Source of the DNA: JANQIO01 sp965601975
GTDB lineage: Bacteria > Pseudomonadota > Gammaproteobacteria > Pseudomonadales > Halieaceae
Reading direction: 5' to 3'
Assembly (NCBI GenBank): GCA_965601975.1
Contig: OZ271856.1
Coordinates: 2,480,001-2,544,000 of the forward strand
DNA: 64,000 nucleotides
The notes under the pieces are model-generated. The model was not told the origin of the DNA. It was given only the letters and a program-made list of their open reading frames with translations, and made no database searches. This document shows positions 25,999 to 34,673 of this stretch, one piece after another; the stretch's first letter is position 1, and the number at the start of each line of letters is the position of its first letter. The position numbers and the translations under genes are program-made.

Positions 25999-28833
25999 TT
26001 ACAGCGTGCCGGGCAGCGTCCAGCCAACCCACCAGGCATCCGCCGCGGAGGTGCCGGGCTCAACTGCACCGACATAGTCGGTATTTTCGAAGCTGAAACC
26101 GGAGCCGTTGTTCACAGGCATGAACATCGGCGCCACCACATTGGCTTCCGGCTGCTCAAGCGCATAGGCGGCATCGACCGTCAGCGGTGTTACCACGCCA
26201 TCCGGATCGCCGGCATTGTCTTCGAAATCCGCAGGGCCACGGGAAGAATCGTCGTAATAGCCCGCCGTACAGTCACCCAGCACGTTGTAGAGCTCAACCA
26301 CCGAAGGCACGATGGTGCCAAGGCCATCGGTATCCGCATCGTCGATGCGTACACAGCCCTGGGCGTCGAAGGCTGAAACAGACGTGTTGTAGATACGCGT
26401 GGTCAGCGCGCCGCGCAGGCGCATACCGGGCTGGCCGCTGCCGGCATTGTTCACCGTGTTGCCGATGATCAGCACGTTGGCGATCGCCGCTTCGGTCTCG
26501 GGGACAAACTCGTCGTCAGAAGAGTTCGCCTCGATGGCCCGCGGGTCGTTGCTGCCCTGGGGCGCCGCATTGTCGGACTTCAGCACGATGGCGTACTGGA
26601 TATTGCCCTGGTAGCCCTCGTCGAAGTCGATATCGTCGTCGTCATTGTTGGTCAGCACCAGGTAGCGCACATTCACCGTGCCGCCGAACCACTCGACACC
26701 GTCGTCCAGGTTGCCGTGAACCTGCACATACTCGACGGTAGTACCGTAGCCAACGCCCTGCAGCGTCAGGCCATTGATCTCATTGTTCGGGCCTTCCACC
26801 AGGCCGCCTTCGGCAATACGCACGTAGCGAATGGTGCCGCTGTTGTCATCGGGCACATTGCCGCCGTAGCGACCAATGACCGTGCCGCCTTCACCTTCGA
26901 CGTTGCACCACAGTTCGCCGGGGTTGAAACAGGCACCGGTGCCACCCGCACCGTACTGCGGGGCAAAGCCCTGGATGATGACGCCGCCCCACTCGCCCAG
27001 GCCGTCGAAGTCCTCGTCCTGCAGGCTGGAGAAGGTAATCGGGCTGGCTTCTGTGCCGACTGCCTGCAACCTGGAGCCGCGGGTCACCAGCAGGGAGCCG
27101 TCGCCGAAGGCGCGAACGTCTACGCCCGGCTCGATGGTCAGGGTCACGCCATTGGCGATCACGGCGTCGAACTCGTCCTGGGCGGAGATGTTCTGGTTGC
27201 CGTCACCGACGATGACTTCGCCGTCGAGACGGTACTGCACGCCGCGCACGAAGGTGTAGTCCTCGTCGATCGTGCCGGTAATCGTGCAGTTCGGCACACT
27301 CGCAGACAGGTCGCAGCTGACGAAGTCCGGGGACTCATCCGGCGGCGTCGTCGCCAGCGAACCCGGGATGATCCAGCCTTCCCACCAACCGGTGGCCGCG
27401 GCGGGGTCGACCGCACCGATGTAGTCGGTCTGGTCGAAGACGAAGCTGTCGCCGTTGTTGACCGCGTCGATGGTGGTCGCCGCGCCCAGTTGGGCATCGT
27501 CTTCATTGATCGCGTAGGTGCCGCTGATGGTAAACGGCGTCACCGTGACGTTGGTTGAAGACGTCGGCGACTGGTCCGAGGAGCTGTCAAAGATGCCGCT
27601 CTCACAGTCGTTGAGGATGTTGGTCAGGTTGACCACCGCCGGCAGCACGTTGGAGCCCGTGCCATCGGTATCCGCCGTATCGATGCGGATACAGCCGCGA
27701 TCGAAGTCCTGCACCGCGGTGTTGTAGATATCGGTGGTCACCGCACCGCGCAGGCGCATACCGGGCTGCGTGGCGCCGGAGGCATTGTTCACACTGCCAC
27801 CGAGAATCAGGACGTTGGCGATCGCCGCTTCGGTCTCGGGCACGTACTCGTCGTCAGATGAGTTTGCCTCGATCGCGCGAGGGTCGTTGCTACCCTGGGG
27901 CGCCGCGTTATCGGACTTTCGAACGATGGCGTACTGGATGTTGCCCTGGAAGCCCTCGTCGAAGTCGATGTCGTCGTCATCGTTGCCGGTCAGGACCACC
28001 CAGCGCAGGCTGGCCGTACCACCGAACCACTCGACACCGTCGTCGAGGTTGTTGTGCACCTGGATGAACTCCAGCGTGGTGCCGTAGCCGACGCCCTGCA
28101 GGGTCAGGCCATTGATCTCATTGTTCGGACCTGCGACCAGGCCGCCCTCGGCGATACGCACGTAGCGAAGCACACCGCTGTCGTCGTCGGGCTCGTTGCC
28201 GCCGTAGACAGAAATGTCGGTACCGCCTTCACCTTCCACGTTACAGACCGTACCAGTCCCGAAACAGGCGCCGGTACCGCCGGCCCCGTACTGGGGTGCA
28301 AAGCCCTGGATGATCAGGCCGCCCCACTCGCCGAGGCCGTCGAAGTCGGCATCGAGACTGGAGAAGGTTATGGGGTTGGCTGCGGTGCCGTCGGCCACCA
28401 GCCGGGACCCGCGAGTCACCAGCAGGGAGCCGTCGTCGAAGGCCTTGACGTCGGTGCCGGCCTCGACCGTCAGGGTAACGCCCGCGTCCTTGATAGCCTG
28501 AACGTCAGCATCGTCGGCAACGGTCTGGTTGCCGGTGCCGACGGTGACAGTGCCCTGTAGGCGCCACTGCAGCTCGGAGTTCAGCGTGTAGTCCTGGTCC
28601 ACGGTACCGGTGAGTGTGCCAACGGCGCCGCCGGACACTTCAGTACAGGTCGAGAAGCTGGTTTCCACAAAGCCTTCGCAGTCTCCACCCGGGCCCGGAT
28701 CGGGCGGATCGGTCGGAGTGTCGCCACCGATTACATTGGTAATGGTAACGACGTCGCCCTCATCCCCGTCACTGCAGCCGACGAGGGCCAACAGGGCCGC
28801 CAGGAAAGTGAGCGTAAGTGTTTTCTGTAACAT
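25999..28833 (-). CDS. large outer-membrane lipoprotein with two near-identical beta-helix repeats
   Basis: A 944-residue lipoprotein: signal peptide ending in LVGC with the lipidated cysteine at about residue 20, then a Pro/Asp-rich linker. Two tandem copies of a roughly 430-residue domain follow (about 55-480 and 495-944). The copies share long identical stretches such as GSLLVTRGSRL, NNEINGLTLQGVGYGTT and SDNAAPQGSNDPRAIEANSS. The abundance of G/N/D turns and short V/I strands suggests a right-handed beta-helix. It lies 22 bp downstream of the TonB receptor gene, so it is probably the surface partner of that receptor. Substrate binding is inferred from context only. It ends at a strong terminator. 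Confidence 0.8.
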   Translation of the reverse strand: MLQKTLTLTFLAALLALVGCSDGDEGDVVTITNVIGGDTPTDPPDPGPGGDCEGFVETSFSTCTEVSGGAVGTLTGTVDQDYTLNSELQWRLQGTVTVGTGNQTVADDADVQAIKDAGVTLTVEAGTDVKAFDDGSLLVTRGSRLVADGTAANPITFSSLDADFDGLGEWGGLIIQGFAPQYGAGGTGACFGTGTVCNVEGEGGTDISVYGGNEPDDDSGVLRYVRIAEGGLVAGPNNEINGLTLQGVGYGTTLEFIQVHNNLDDGVEWFGGTASLRWVVLTGNDDDDIDFDEGFQGNIQYAIVRKSDNAAPQGSNDPRAIEANSSDDEYVPETEAAIANVLILGGSVNNASGATQPGMRLRGAVTTDIYNTAVQDFDRGCIRIDTADTDGTGSNVLPAVVNLTNILNDCESGIFDSSSDQSPTSSTNVTVTPFTISGTYAINEDDAQLGAATTIDAVNNGDSFVFDQTDYIGAVDPAAATGWWEGWIIPGSLATTPPDESPDFVSCDLSASVPNCTITGTIDEDYTFVRGVQYRLDGEVIVGDGNQNISAQDEFDAVIANGVTLTIEPGVDVRAFGDGSLLVTRGSRLQAVGTEASPITFSSLQDEDFDGLGEWGGVIIQGFAPQYGAGGTGACFNPGELWCNVEGEGGTVIGRYGGNVPDDNSGTIRYVRIAEGGLVEGPNNEINGLTLQGVGYGTTVEYVQVHGNLDDGVEWFGGTVNVRYLVLTNNDDDDIDFDEGYQGNIQYAIVLKSDNAAPQGSNDPRAIEANSSDDEFVPETEAAIANVLIIGNTVNNAGSGQPGMRLRGALTTRIYNTSVSAFDAQGCVRIDDADTDGLGTIVPSVVELYNVLGDCTAGYYDDSSRGPADFEDNAGDPDGVVTPLTVDAAYALEQPEANVVAPMFMPVNNGSGFSFENTDYVGAVEPGTSAADAWWVGWTLPGTL

Positions 28834-28855
28834 AGGATTTTTCCCAGGTTATCGG

Positions 28856-31800
28856 TTAGAGAAATTCGTAAGTGAAGCTCGCAGAGATCGTGGTCCCTTC
28901 CTCGAAACTCTCGATCGTCACGCCATCCCGCTCGTACTCGAACTCTTCGTTGAAGATGTTCTTCAACTGCAGCTTGAAAGTGAGGGACTCACCCCAGAGC
29001 TTTTCGTAGTTCAAATCGACCAGGGTCCGGCCAACCAGCAGTTCATTGCCGATGTTTTCGCCGCGGGTGACCCTGAAGATCTGGTCGTCGAAGTAATTGA
29101 CCAGCAGCGTCAGCTTCTGCTCGGTGGGATAGTGGTCGTAGCCAATCTGGAGGTTACCCAACCACTCGGACTGGCCCTGCAGCTGCCGCCCGATGGCATC
29201 GGACCCCTCCAAGCGGATGCTGTCTTCGCTGAGCTCAACTTCAGAGTCGATGTAGGTCACGTTGCCGGCCACGAACAGCAGGTTGTCACCGTCGTCCCAG
29301 ACCACCTTGTAGCCGTCCAGTTCGACACCATCGAGGTCTGCGCTTTCGTTGTTGCGGAAGGTAATGCCGTTGTTGGCCGCGGAGCCGGACGCGTCGGGGA
29401 CACCCCGCTCGACCGGGTCGTCGATTTCCTTGCTGAAGTAGGCCAGCGAGATGCTCTCATCGCTGGAGAAGTAGTACTCCGCACGGAAGTCGTAGTTGTC
29501 GATCTTCGACGGAACGAGGTCGGGGTTACCGAAAATCGGGTCGTCCGTGTTCGGATCGAAGACCAGTGACTCCGCCCGCTCGATCAGACCCGGATAGGAC
29601 ACAGTTTCGGTATAGCCCGCACGAAACTGCCAGTCCTCACCGAGGCGATAGATCAGCTGTACGGACCCGTACCAGTCGTCCTCTTCCAGCACGCTGCCGG
29701 CGGTGGGGTCGTTCGGGTAGCTGAGATCCTGCTCAAAGTCCTCGTAGCGCGCGCCAAAGGCCAGGGTCCAGCTCTCGCCGAACTCGGTGCTGGTGCCGAT
29801 GTAGCCCGCGTTGTAGGTCTCGTCGGCCTCGTAGGAGTCCGTATTGGTGGTGTTTGTGCCAAGACGCCAGCGGTCGAGCGCGGCGTTGTTGTAGGACAGG
29901 GTCTCTTCAAGGTTTGCGTTGATGGAAAAGTCCAGCTCATCGGCCCGGGATCCCGTGCGGATACCGAAGCGGTACAGGTCCACCTCCCGCTCCTTGTCAG
30001 AGTACAGACCACCAAACTTGATCTCGGAAAATACGTTGCTGGACCAGTTGATCGGAAAGGTGTAGTCAGCGACGAAGTCGACGCTCTCTTCCTCGAGGTC
30101 GGACCAGCGACGCTCGAAGGAGGACAGTGACAGCTGGTCGTTGATGTACTGGTACTGGCGGCGGTCCGGTTCGTCCCGCTGGGTCTTCGAGTACGCGGCT
30201 CGCCACTCGAACGTGTGGGTCTCGTCAAACAGGTAAATGTCATGCAGGCCGCTGAACTGCTGGGAGAAGAAGTCACGCTCGACCCACTCCAGTATCACCC
30301 GCTGCACGTTGTTGTCTTCCGCCGTATCGAAGCCGTTCTCAAAACGGACGGTGTCATCGGAATTGTGCAGGAAGATCGTCCTGGAGAGGATTTCGTCCGC
30401 GTCACGAAATTCGTATCCCGCTGCGAAGTAGGCACTGGACGCGGTGCTCTCGGTGCTGCGCTGGTAGTTGCCGAAAATATCCAGGGAGTCCTCGAGTTCG
30501 GCGGTACCGCGATCACTGGTTTCGCTTGAGTAGTTGGCGGCAGCATAGAAACCGACGTCTCCCGCGCCCAGCTGGTAGCGATCCCCGTAGGCCCATGACG
30601 CGCCGAAGTCCAGCTTGGCCTGGCGGTCGTCAACGTTGTAATCGTCCTGGAATTTCACGGCGAGGCGCGCGGCGTCGAGCGGCGCCGTACAGGAAGGGTC
30701 AACCTCCGGCGGGCAAACGGTCAGCTGCCGCGCCCCGTTCGTGGCCCGAACGACGTCGCCCGGCAGGTCGCGTAGATCGTTGTCCCAGCCGTACTTGTCG
30801 GTCTCGCTGCTGCGGTAGGAGACGATGTCGTCACCGGTAAAGTCAAAGTTGTAACCGGTGCTGAGACCGATCTTGTGAACCTTCTCGTCGGGGATACCCA
30901 GGGTGCCGATCTTGACGCTGCCGCCCGTGGTGCTGGCCAGCCGTTCCGGTGAGAACGACTTCTGGATCTCGAGGCCGGACAGTATGTTCGCCGGAAACAG
31001 GTCGAGCTGAACATCGCGGCGCAGGGGGTCGGTACTGGGCATGAGAATGCCGTTCAGGGTGGCTGAAATGTAGCGGCCGTCCAGGCCCCGTACCGTCGCG
31101 TACTTGTCCTCCGCGACCGATACACCCACGATTCGCACCAGGGCAGCCGCCACATCGCTGTCGCCGAAACGAGCCAGCTGGGTCAGGTCCAGGGCGTCGG
31201 TAATGGTGGTGGCGAAGCGCTCGGCGCCGGCTGCCGTCTCGGTAGGATTGAAGGTGCCCAGAACTAAGGTCTCTTCCAACTGCGGCGCGGCAATGCCGAG
31301 GTCAGCTCGCCTCCTGGGTGCCAGATCGACCTCCGCGGTGACGCCTACATTTGCAAAGATCCGGATGTCGGTCAGCTCAGCCGTGGCGAAACCCTCCGCC
31401 TCAACGGAGATATCGCGCACACCCCTGGGCAGTTCAATACCAAAGCTACCGTCAGCGCCGGTGACCACGGACTCTCCGTTGCTTGTCAGCGTGGCGCCGC
31501 TGACGGGATCGCCACCGGAGTCACGCACGGTACCGCTGAAAAGGCCCGTCTCACCGCCGCTGTTACCGACCGCAAACGTGGCAACCTTGATCGCCGGGTC
31601 GGCGCCGTCGCGGGAGTAGTCGACCTCGATCTCGACCTCTTCCGTATCGGCGTTGCTCACCTCAAACGCCACTGTCGCGATCACGCTGTCCTGGAAGGAC
31701 AGTGCAATCTCATGCTGGCCCACACCCATGTCGAAGAACAGCGCGCCGCGGTTATCTGTGGCCCCAAGGGAGTTGCCACCGATGGACACTTCCACACTTT

Positions 31801-31903
31801 GCAGCGGAGCTTCCTCAAAAAAGACATGCAGGAAAACTTCCGCAGCCCAGGTAGGCTGGGCAACCAGCAAAAGAAGGAGCACGGTTCGAGCAGCAATTTT
31901 CAT
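28856..31903 (-). CDS. TonB-dependent outer-membrane receptor with N-terminal carboxypeptidase-like domains
   Basis: A 1015-residue TonB-dependent transporter. Signal peptide MKIAARTVLLLLLVAQPTWA. Two carboxypeptidase-regulatory-like beta-sandwich domains follow (about 22-75 and 105-185, the second with SGTVRDSGGDPVSGATL). The plug is at about 205-350 (YATVRGLDGRYISATLNG), then a 22-strand barrel ends in SASFTYEFL. The ATG at 31901-31903 directly precedes the signal peptide; the open frame extends 30 codons further without support. It is first gene of an operon with the beta-helix lipoprotein. An upstream Pho-box-like site implies induction by phosphate starvation, so the substrate may be a phosphorus compound; that is inference. 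Confidence 0.9.
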   Translation of the reverse strand: MKIAARTVLLLLLVAQPTWAAEVFLHVFFEEAPLQSVEVSIGGNSLGATDNRGALFFDMGVGQHEIALSFQDSVIATVAFEVSNADTEEVEIEVDYSRDGADPAIKVATFAVGNSGGETGLFSGTVRDSGGDPVSGATLTSNGESVVTGADGSFGIELPRGVRDISVEAEGFATAELTDIRIFANVGVTAEVDLAPRRRADLGIAAPQLEETLVLGTFNPTETAAGAERFATTITDALDLTQLARFGDSDVAAALVRIVGVSVAEDKYATVRGLDGRYISATLNGILMPSTDPLRRDVQLDLFPANILSGLEIQKSFSPERLASTTGGSVKIGTLGIPDEKVHKIGLSTGYNFDFTGDDIVSYRSSETDKYGWDNDLRDLPGDVVRATNGARQLTVCPPEVDPSCTAPLDAARLAVKFQDDYNVDDRQAKLDFGASWAYGDRYQLGAGDVGFYAAANYSSETSDRGTAELEDSLDIFGNYQRSTESTASSAYFAAGYEFRDADEILSRTIFLHNSDDTVRFENGFDTAEDNNVQRVILEWVERDFFSQQFSGLHDIYLFDETHTFEWRAAYSKTQRDEPDRRQYQYINDQLSLSSFERRWSDLEEESVDFVADYTFPINWSSNVFSEIKFGGLYSDKEREVDLYRFGIRTGSRADELDFSINANLEETLSYNNAALDRWRLGTNTTNTDSYEADETYNAGYIGTSTEFGESWTLAFGARYEDFEQDLSYPNDPTAGSVLEEDDWYGSVQLIYRLGEDWQFRAGYTETVSYPGLIERAESLVFDPNTDDPIFGNPDLVPSKIDNYDFRAEYYFSSDESISLAYFSKEIDDPVERGVPDASGSAANNGITFRNNESADLDGVELDGYKVVWDDGDNLLFVAGNVTYIDSEVELSEDSIRLEGSDAIGRQLQGQSEWLGNLQIGYDHYPTEQKLTLLVNYFDDQIFRVTRGENIGNELLVGRTLVDLNYEKLWGESLTFKLQLKNIFNEEFEYERDGVTIESFEEGTTISASFTYEFL

Positions 31904-32013
31904 GTAGAGCGCCTGTTGTGTTTGTTGAACTCCCCGGGGGCGCCAGCTACACGCACCCGAGGCTGCCCGGACATGGGCAGCATGTCGCGGCATATTAGAA
32001 ACCTCGGGTGACT

Positions 32014-32047
32014 AAATAATTAACGGTTTGTGACAGTAAGATGACAT
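32014..32047 (-). promoter_or_regulatory. Pho box and -10 facing the TonB receptor gene
   Basis: Read on the minus strand, positions 32047-32030 give ATGTCAT-CTTA-CTGTCAC: two 7-mers each matching the PhoB half-site CTGTCAT in 6 of 7 positions with the standard 4-bp spacer. Ten bases further on is TTATTT (plus 32014-32019), a fair -10, which is the usual PhoB-dependent promoter geometry. Confidence 0.6.
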
Positions 32048-32135
32048 CCACCTGGCGCAGCTTCGTGTCAATCAGCATCCAGCGCCTGACGGTCCAGCGA
32101 ACGCTAGCACCCGCTACCGCGAGGCTCGCAGGGGA

Positions 32136-32169
32136 CTGTCGTGAAACTGTAACTTCCCTAAGGTAGCTT
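32136..32169 (+). promoter_or_regulatory. Pho box and -10 facing the porin gene
   Basis: CTGTCGT-GAAA-CTGTAAC at 32136-32153 matches the PhoB half-site in 6 of 7 and 5 of 7 positions with a 4-bp spacer. TAGCTT at 32164-32169 lies exactly 10 bases downstream as a -10. The spacing is the same as in the opposite-facing site. Confidence 0.5.
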
Positions 32170-32236
32170 CGCGTTCGAAGCCGGACATGCGTGCCGGCCG
32201 GACTGCGTCCACCCGAAGAAGCACAAGGAGACAAAC

Positions 32237-33073
32237 ATGTTAAACAGATGCGTGATGGCTACAGGGCTCGCCCTCGCATTCGCAGTGCCTGCCCACGCCG
32301 ATTTCCGGTGGGAGCTGGGCGCGAATTACTTCACGGGTGATACCGAAACAAATGCCACCGCCATCGGCGCGACCGTGGACACGGACATCGACATCTTCGG
32401 CGCCAACGGCTCCTGGTTCCTGGAGTCCGTGGATACCAGCAAGGGCCCGCTTTCGGAAGCGGCCTTCCTGGATCGCGCGTCTCGCGTCGATGTACTGGCA
32501 AGCGATGGCGAGCTGGACTTTGACTTCGACGACGTCGATATCACCAGCTACGGCGTTGGCGGGCGCTACGTCCTCAACAAGGAGTCCGGCTGGCTGATCG
32601 ATGCGTCCTATACGTACACGGAACTGGATAACTTCGAATCCGACAGCTTTACCATCGGAGGCGGCAAGTACCTGCGGGAAAACACCCTGGTCACACTGTC
32701 CTATACCTACACCGACCCGGACCAGGCCGATGATGTGGACACCTTTACAATCGCTGCAGAACACCTGCAGGAACTACCCCTGGGTAGCCTGAAGGCCGAG
32801 GCCGCCTACGCCTATGCGGACCCGGGTGACAGCAGCGACATCGACAACTACCTGGCGCGCGTCATCTACTACCCGATGAACAATATCGGCGTCGGCGGCA
32901 GATGGGAGCGCATTGTTTCGGGCAGCAGCTCCGACAACTGGAGCCTGTTTGCCGAGTGGTTCTTCATGGAGAACATCGCCCTATCAGTCGAGTACCGTGA
33001 CTTCGAACGCACCAGCGGCATCCCGAACATCGACGGCGACGGTGTGTTTGCCAGCGCCCTGTACCGCTTCTAG
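32237..33073 (+). CDS. putative porin / small outer-membrane beta-barrel
   Basis: A 278-residue exported protein with signal peptide MLNRCVMATGLALAFAVPAHA and alternating aromatic/polar strands (for example WLIDASYTYTEL, LVTLSYTYTDPD, IALSVEYRDFE). It ends in LYRF, the terminal phenylalanine expected of an outer-membrane barrel. An AAGGAG ribosome-binding site precedes the ATG. It diverges from the TonB receptor operon and has its own Pho-box-like promoter, so it may supply phosphate or a phosphorylated solute to the periplasm. It is not a recognised classical porin, and the substrate is unknown. Confidence 0.75.
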   Translation: MLNRCVMATGLALAFAVPAHADFRWELGANYFTGDTETNATAIGATVDTDIDIFGANGSWFLESVDTSKGPLSEAAFLDRASRVDVLASDGELDFDFDDVDITSYGVGGRYVLNKESGWLIDASYTYTELDNFESDSFTIGGGKYLRENTLVTLSYTYTDPDQADDVDTFTIAAEHLQELPLGSLKAEAAYAYADPGDSSDIDNYLARVIYYPMNNIGVGGRWERIVSGSSSDNWSLFAEWFFMENIALSVEYRDFERTSGIPNIDGDGVFASALYRF

Positions 33074-33113
33074 CAGCTCCCCTTCCCATGCTCTTTTGCC
33101 ATAGGCGCGCTGC

Positions 33114-33144
33114 TTCAGCGGCGCCCCTCTGGCGCGCCATTTTT
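33114..33144 (+). terminator. probable Rho-independent terminator after the porin gene
   Basis: GGCGCGC (33114-33120) pairs with GCGCGCC (33132-33138), and the inner sequence can extend the stem. Five T residues follow. It lies about 40 bases after the porin stop and 50 before the next gene. Confidence 0.6.
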
Positions 33145-33195
33145 CACTCGACTAGACTTTCCCGGATTCCAGAACTACGACAACGAGGAAACACC

Positions 33196-33876
33196 ATGCT
33201 GTCTCGCCACGCCGCCTTTCTGCTGATCCCGGTTCTTGTCATGGCCTGTGCCGATACCCCCAGGGACCCTGAATTCAGCGACGACCAGGTCATCATGGAC
33301 CGGTTGCACCTGGTCACCAATGCCCGCGTGGGAATGGCCTACGTGGACCCGGAAGCAGACTTCGGCCAGTTCAGCCAGATCCTGCTGGAACCGCTGGACA
33401 TGAGCCGCACCCGAATCGTCCAGCCCAACCGCGGCAACACCAGCGTCACCGGCAACCGCCCCTGGGAGCTGACGGACGCCGACCGTGAGACACTGCAACG
33501 CATCTACCTGGAAGTATTCACCCGGGAGCTGGAAGAAACCGGCGACTACGATGTCGTGACGGAACCGGGCCCCGGCGTGCTTAAAATCTCGGCCACCATC
33601 ACCCAGCTGGCGCCCAGCGCCTCCCGGGATGACATGCGCTCACGCCCGGCGGGGCGCAGCCGTGTTTATACAGAAAGCGCGGGCACCATGACGATTGCCT
33701 TCGGCTTCTCTGACAGCGAGACCGGTGAAATCCTGGCGGTGGTGAAAGATGCCAGGCGGGGCAGCCCGGTCTGGGGTGTCAACAACGCGGTGACCAACCT
33801 CAGCGACATCCGCTTCATGTTCGCCCGCTGGGCGCGGATGGTGCGGGCCCGCCTGGATATCGCCCACGGCTTCTGA
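33196..33876 (+). CDS. DUF3313-type lipoprotein
   Basis: A 226-residue lipoprotein of unknown function. The signal peptide ends in VLVMAC, giving a lipidated cysteine at about residue 18. The body resembles DUF3313 proteins (small periplasmic lipoproteins): strands around ISATITQLAPSAS and a GTMTIAFGFSDSETGEIL segment. The ATG at 33196 is preferred because GAGG lies just upstream and the signal peptide begins there. It stands alone between the porin and a minus-strand crotonase gene. Confidence 0.75.
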   Translation: MLSRHAAFLLIPVLVMACADTPRDPEFSDDQVIMDRLHLVTNARVGMAYVDPEADFGQFSQILLEPLDMSRTRIVQPNRGNTSVTGNRPWELTDADRETLQRIYLEVFTRELEETGDYDVVTEPGPGVLKISATITQLAPSASRDDMRSRPAGRSRVYTESAGTMTIAFGFSDSETGEILAVVKDARRGSPVWGVNNAVTNLSDIRFMFARWARMVRARLDIAHGF

Positions 33877-33936
33877 GCCATGGGGACGCCGAAGATGATT
33901 TGTGGATAGAAGAGAGAAGCGCCGGAAACCGGCGGC

Positions 33937-34641
33937 TCAGGCGGCGCCGGCCACGCCGCCCTCCTCGAAATCCCTGCGCAGGGCGTCTTCGTAGCGCTGA
34001 AAGAACTCTTCCCGCACCCGTCGCTTGGAATTGCGGTGCGCCTTCATGTGCAGCGCCGAGAACCCTGCCGCAACCTCACCGGCACGGGCCTCCAGTGCCT
34101 CCGGCGCCACCGCCTCGTCAAGGAAACCCGCCGCCACGGCGCTGACCGGGTCATAGATGCGCGCCAATCCCACCGCGGGATTGAAATGCTCTTTCGCAAG
34201 CCGCGCCCGCGCCAGCTCGATACCGAACCAGGGCAGGGTCATACCGATTGCCACTTCGTTGAGGCCGATCTTGTAGTCGCCGGTCATGCCGATCCGGTAG
34301 TCCGCCGACAGGCACAGCAGCGCACCCATGGCCAGGGCATGCCCGCTAACCGCGAGCACCACCGGGGTCTCGAAGTCCATCAAGCGTTGCGACATTGCCG
34401 CACCGGTCTTGAGCAAGTTAAGGGTGGCTTCGCCGCCCTGCCCCATCACGGACAGGTCAAAGCCCGCCGAGAACTTCCCCGGCCGGCCGGATATCACGAC
34501 CACCTTGCCGGCGGACGCGGCGGCATCGAGGCCACCGTTGAGGGCATCAAACATGTCGAAGGACATGGCGTTGGCCTTGCCGTCGTCCATGGCGAGGGAG
34601 ACATGGGTTTCGTGTTCGGTGGTGGTGACCAGTGCATTCAT
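33937..34641 (-). CDS. crotonase / enoyl-CoA hydratase-isomerase family protein
   Basis: A 234-residue crotonase-fold protein acting on acyl-CoA thioesters. The oxyanion-hole segment GKFSAGFDL is present. At the position of the first catalytic glutamate of enoyl-CoA hydratase (normally in GGGCELA) it has AMGALLCLSAD, without an acidic residue. The second glutamate is kept in GLNEVAIGM. That pattern fits isomerases or other crotonase reactions better than a classical hydratase. It diverges from the saccharopine-dehydrogenase-like gene with only 32 bp between starts. A paralogue with the same active-site layout lies at 37987-38655. Confidence 0.85.
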   Translation of the reverse strand: MNALVTTTEHETHVSLAMDDGKANAMSFDMFDALNGGLDAAASAGKVVVISGRPGKFSAGFDLSVMGQGGEATLNLLKTGAAMSQRLMDFETPVVLAVSGHALAMGALLCLSADYRIGMTGDYKIGLNEVAIGMTLPWFGIELARARLAKEHFNPAVGLARIYDPVSAVAAGFLDEAVAPEALEARAGEVAAGFSALHMKAHRNSKRRVREEFFQRYEDALRRDFEEGGVAGAA

Positions 34642-34673
34642 GGTGATAATCCGGGGCGTGCTATGTTTACCTC

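Larger units (their letters stand above)
31904..32236. other. divergent intergenic region between receptor and porin genes
   Basis: Holds two Pho-box-like sites in opposite orientation (listed separately), each with a -10-like hexamer 10 bases beyond. No other gene or RNA is seen. The 5' leader of the receptor gene is about 100 bases and that of the porin about 60 bases if those promoters are used. Confidence 0.55.
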
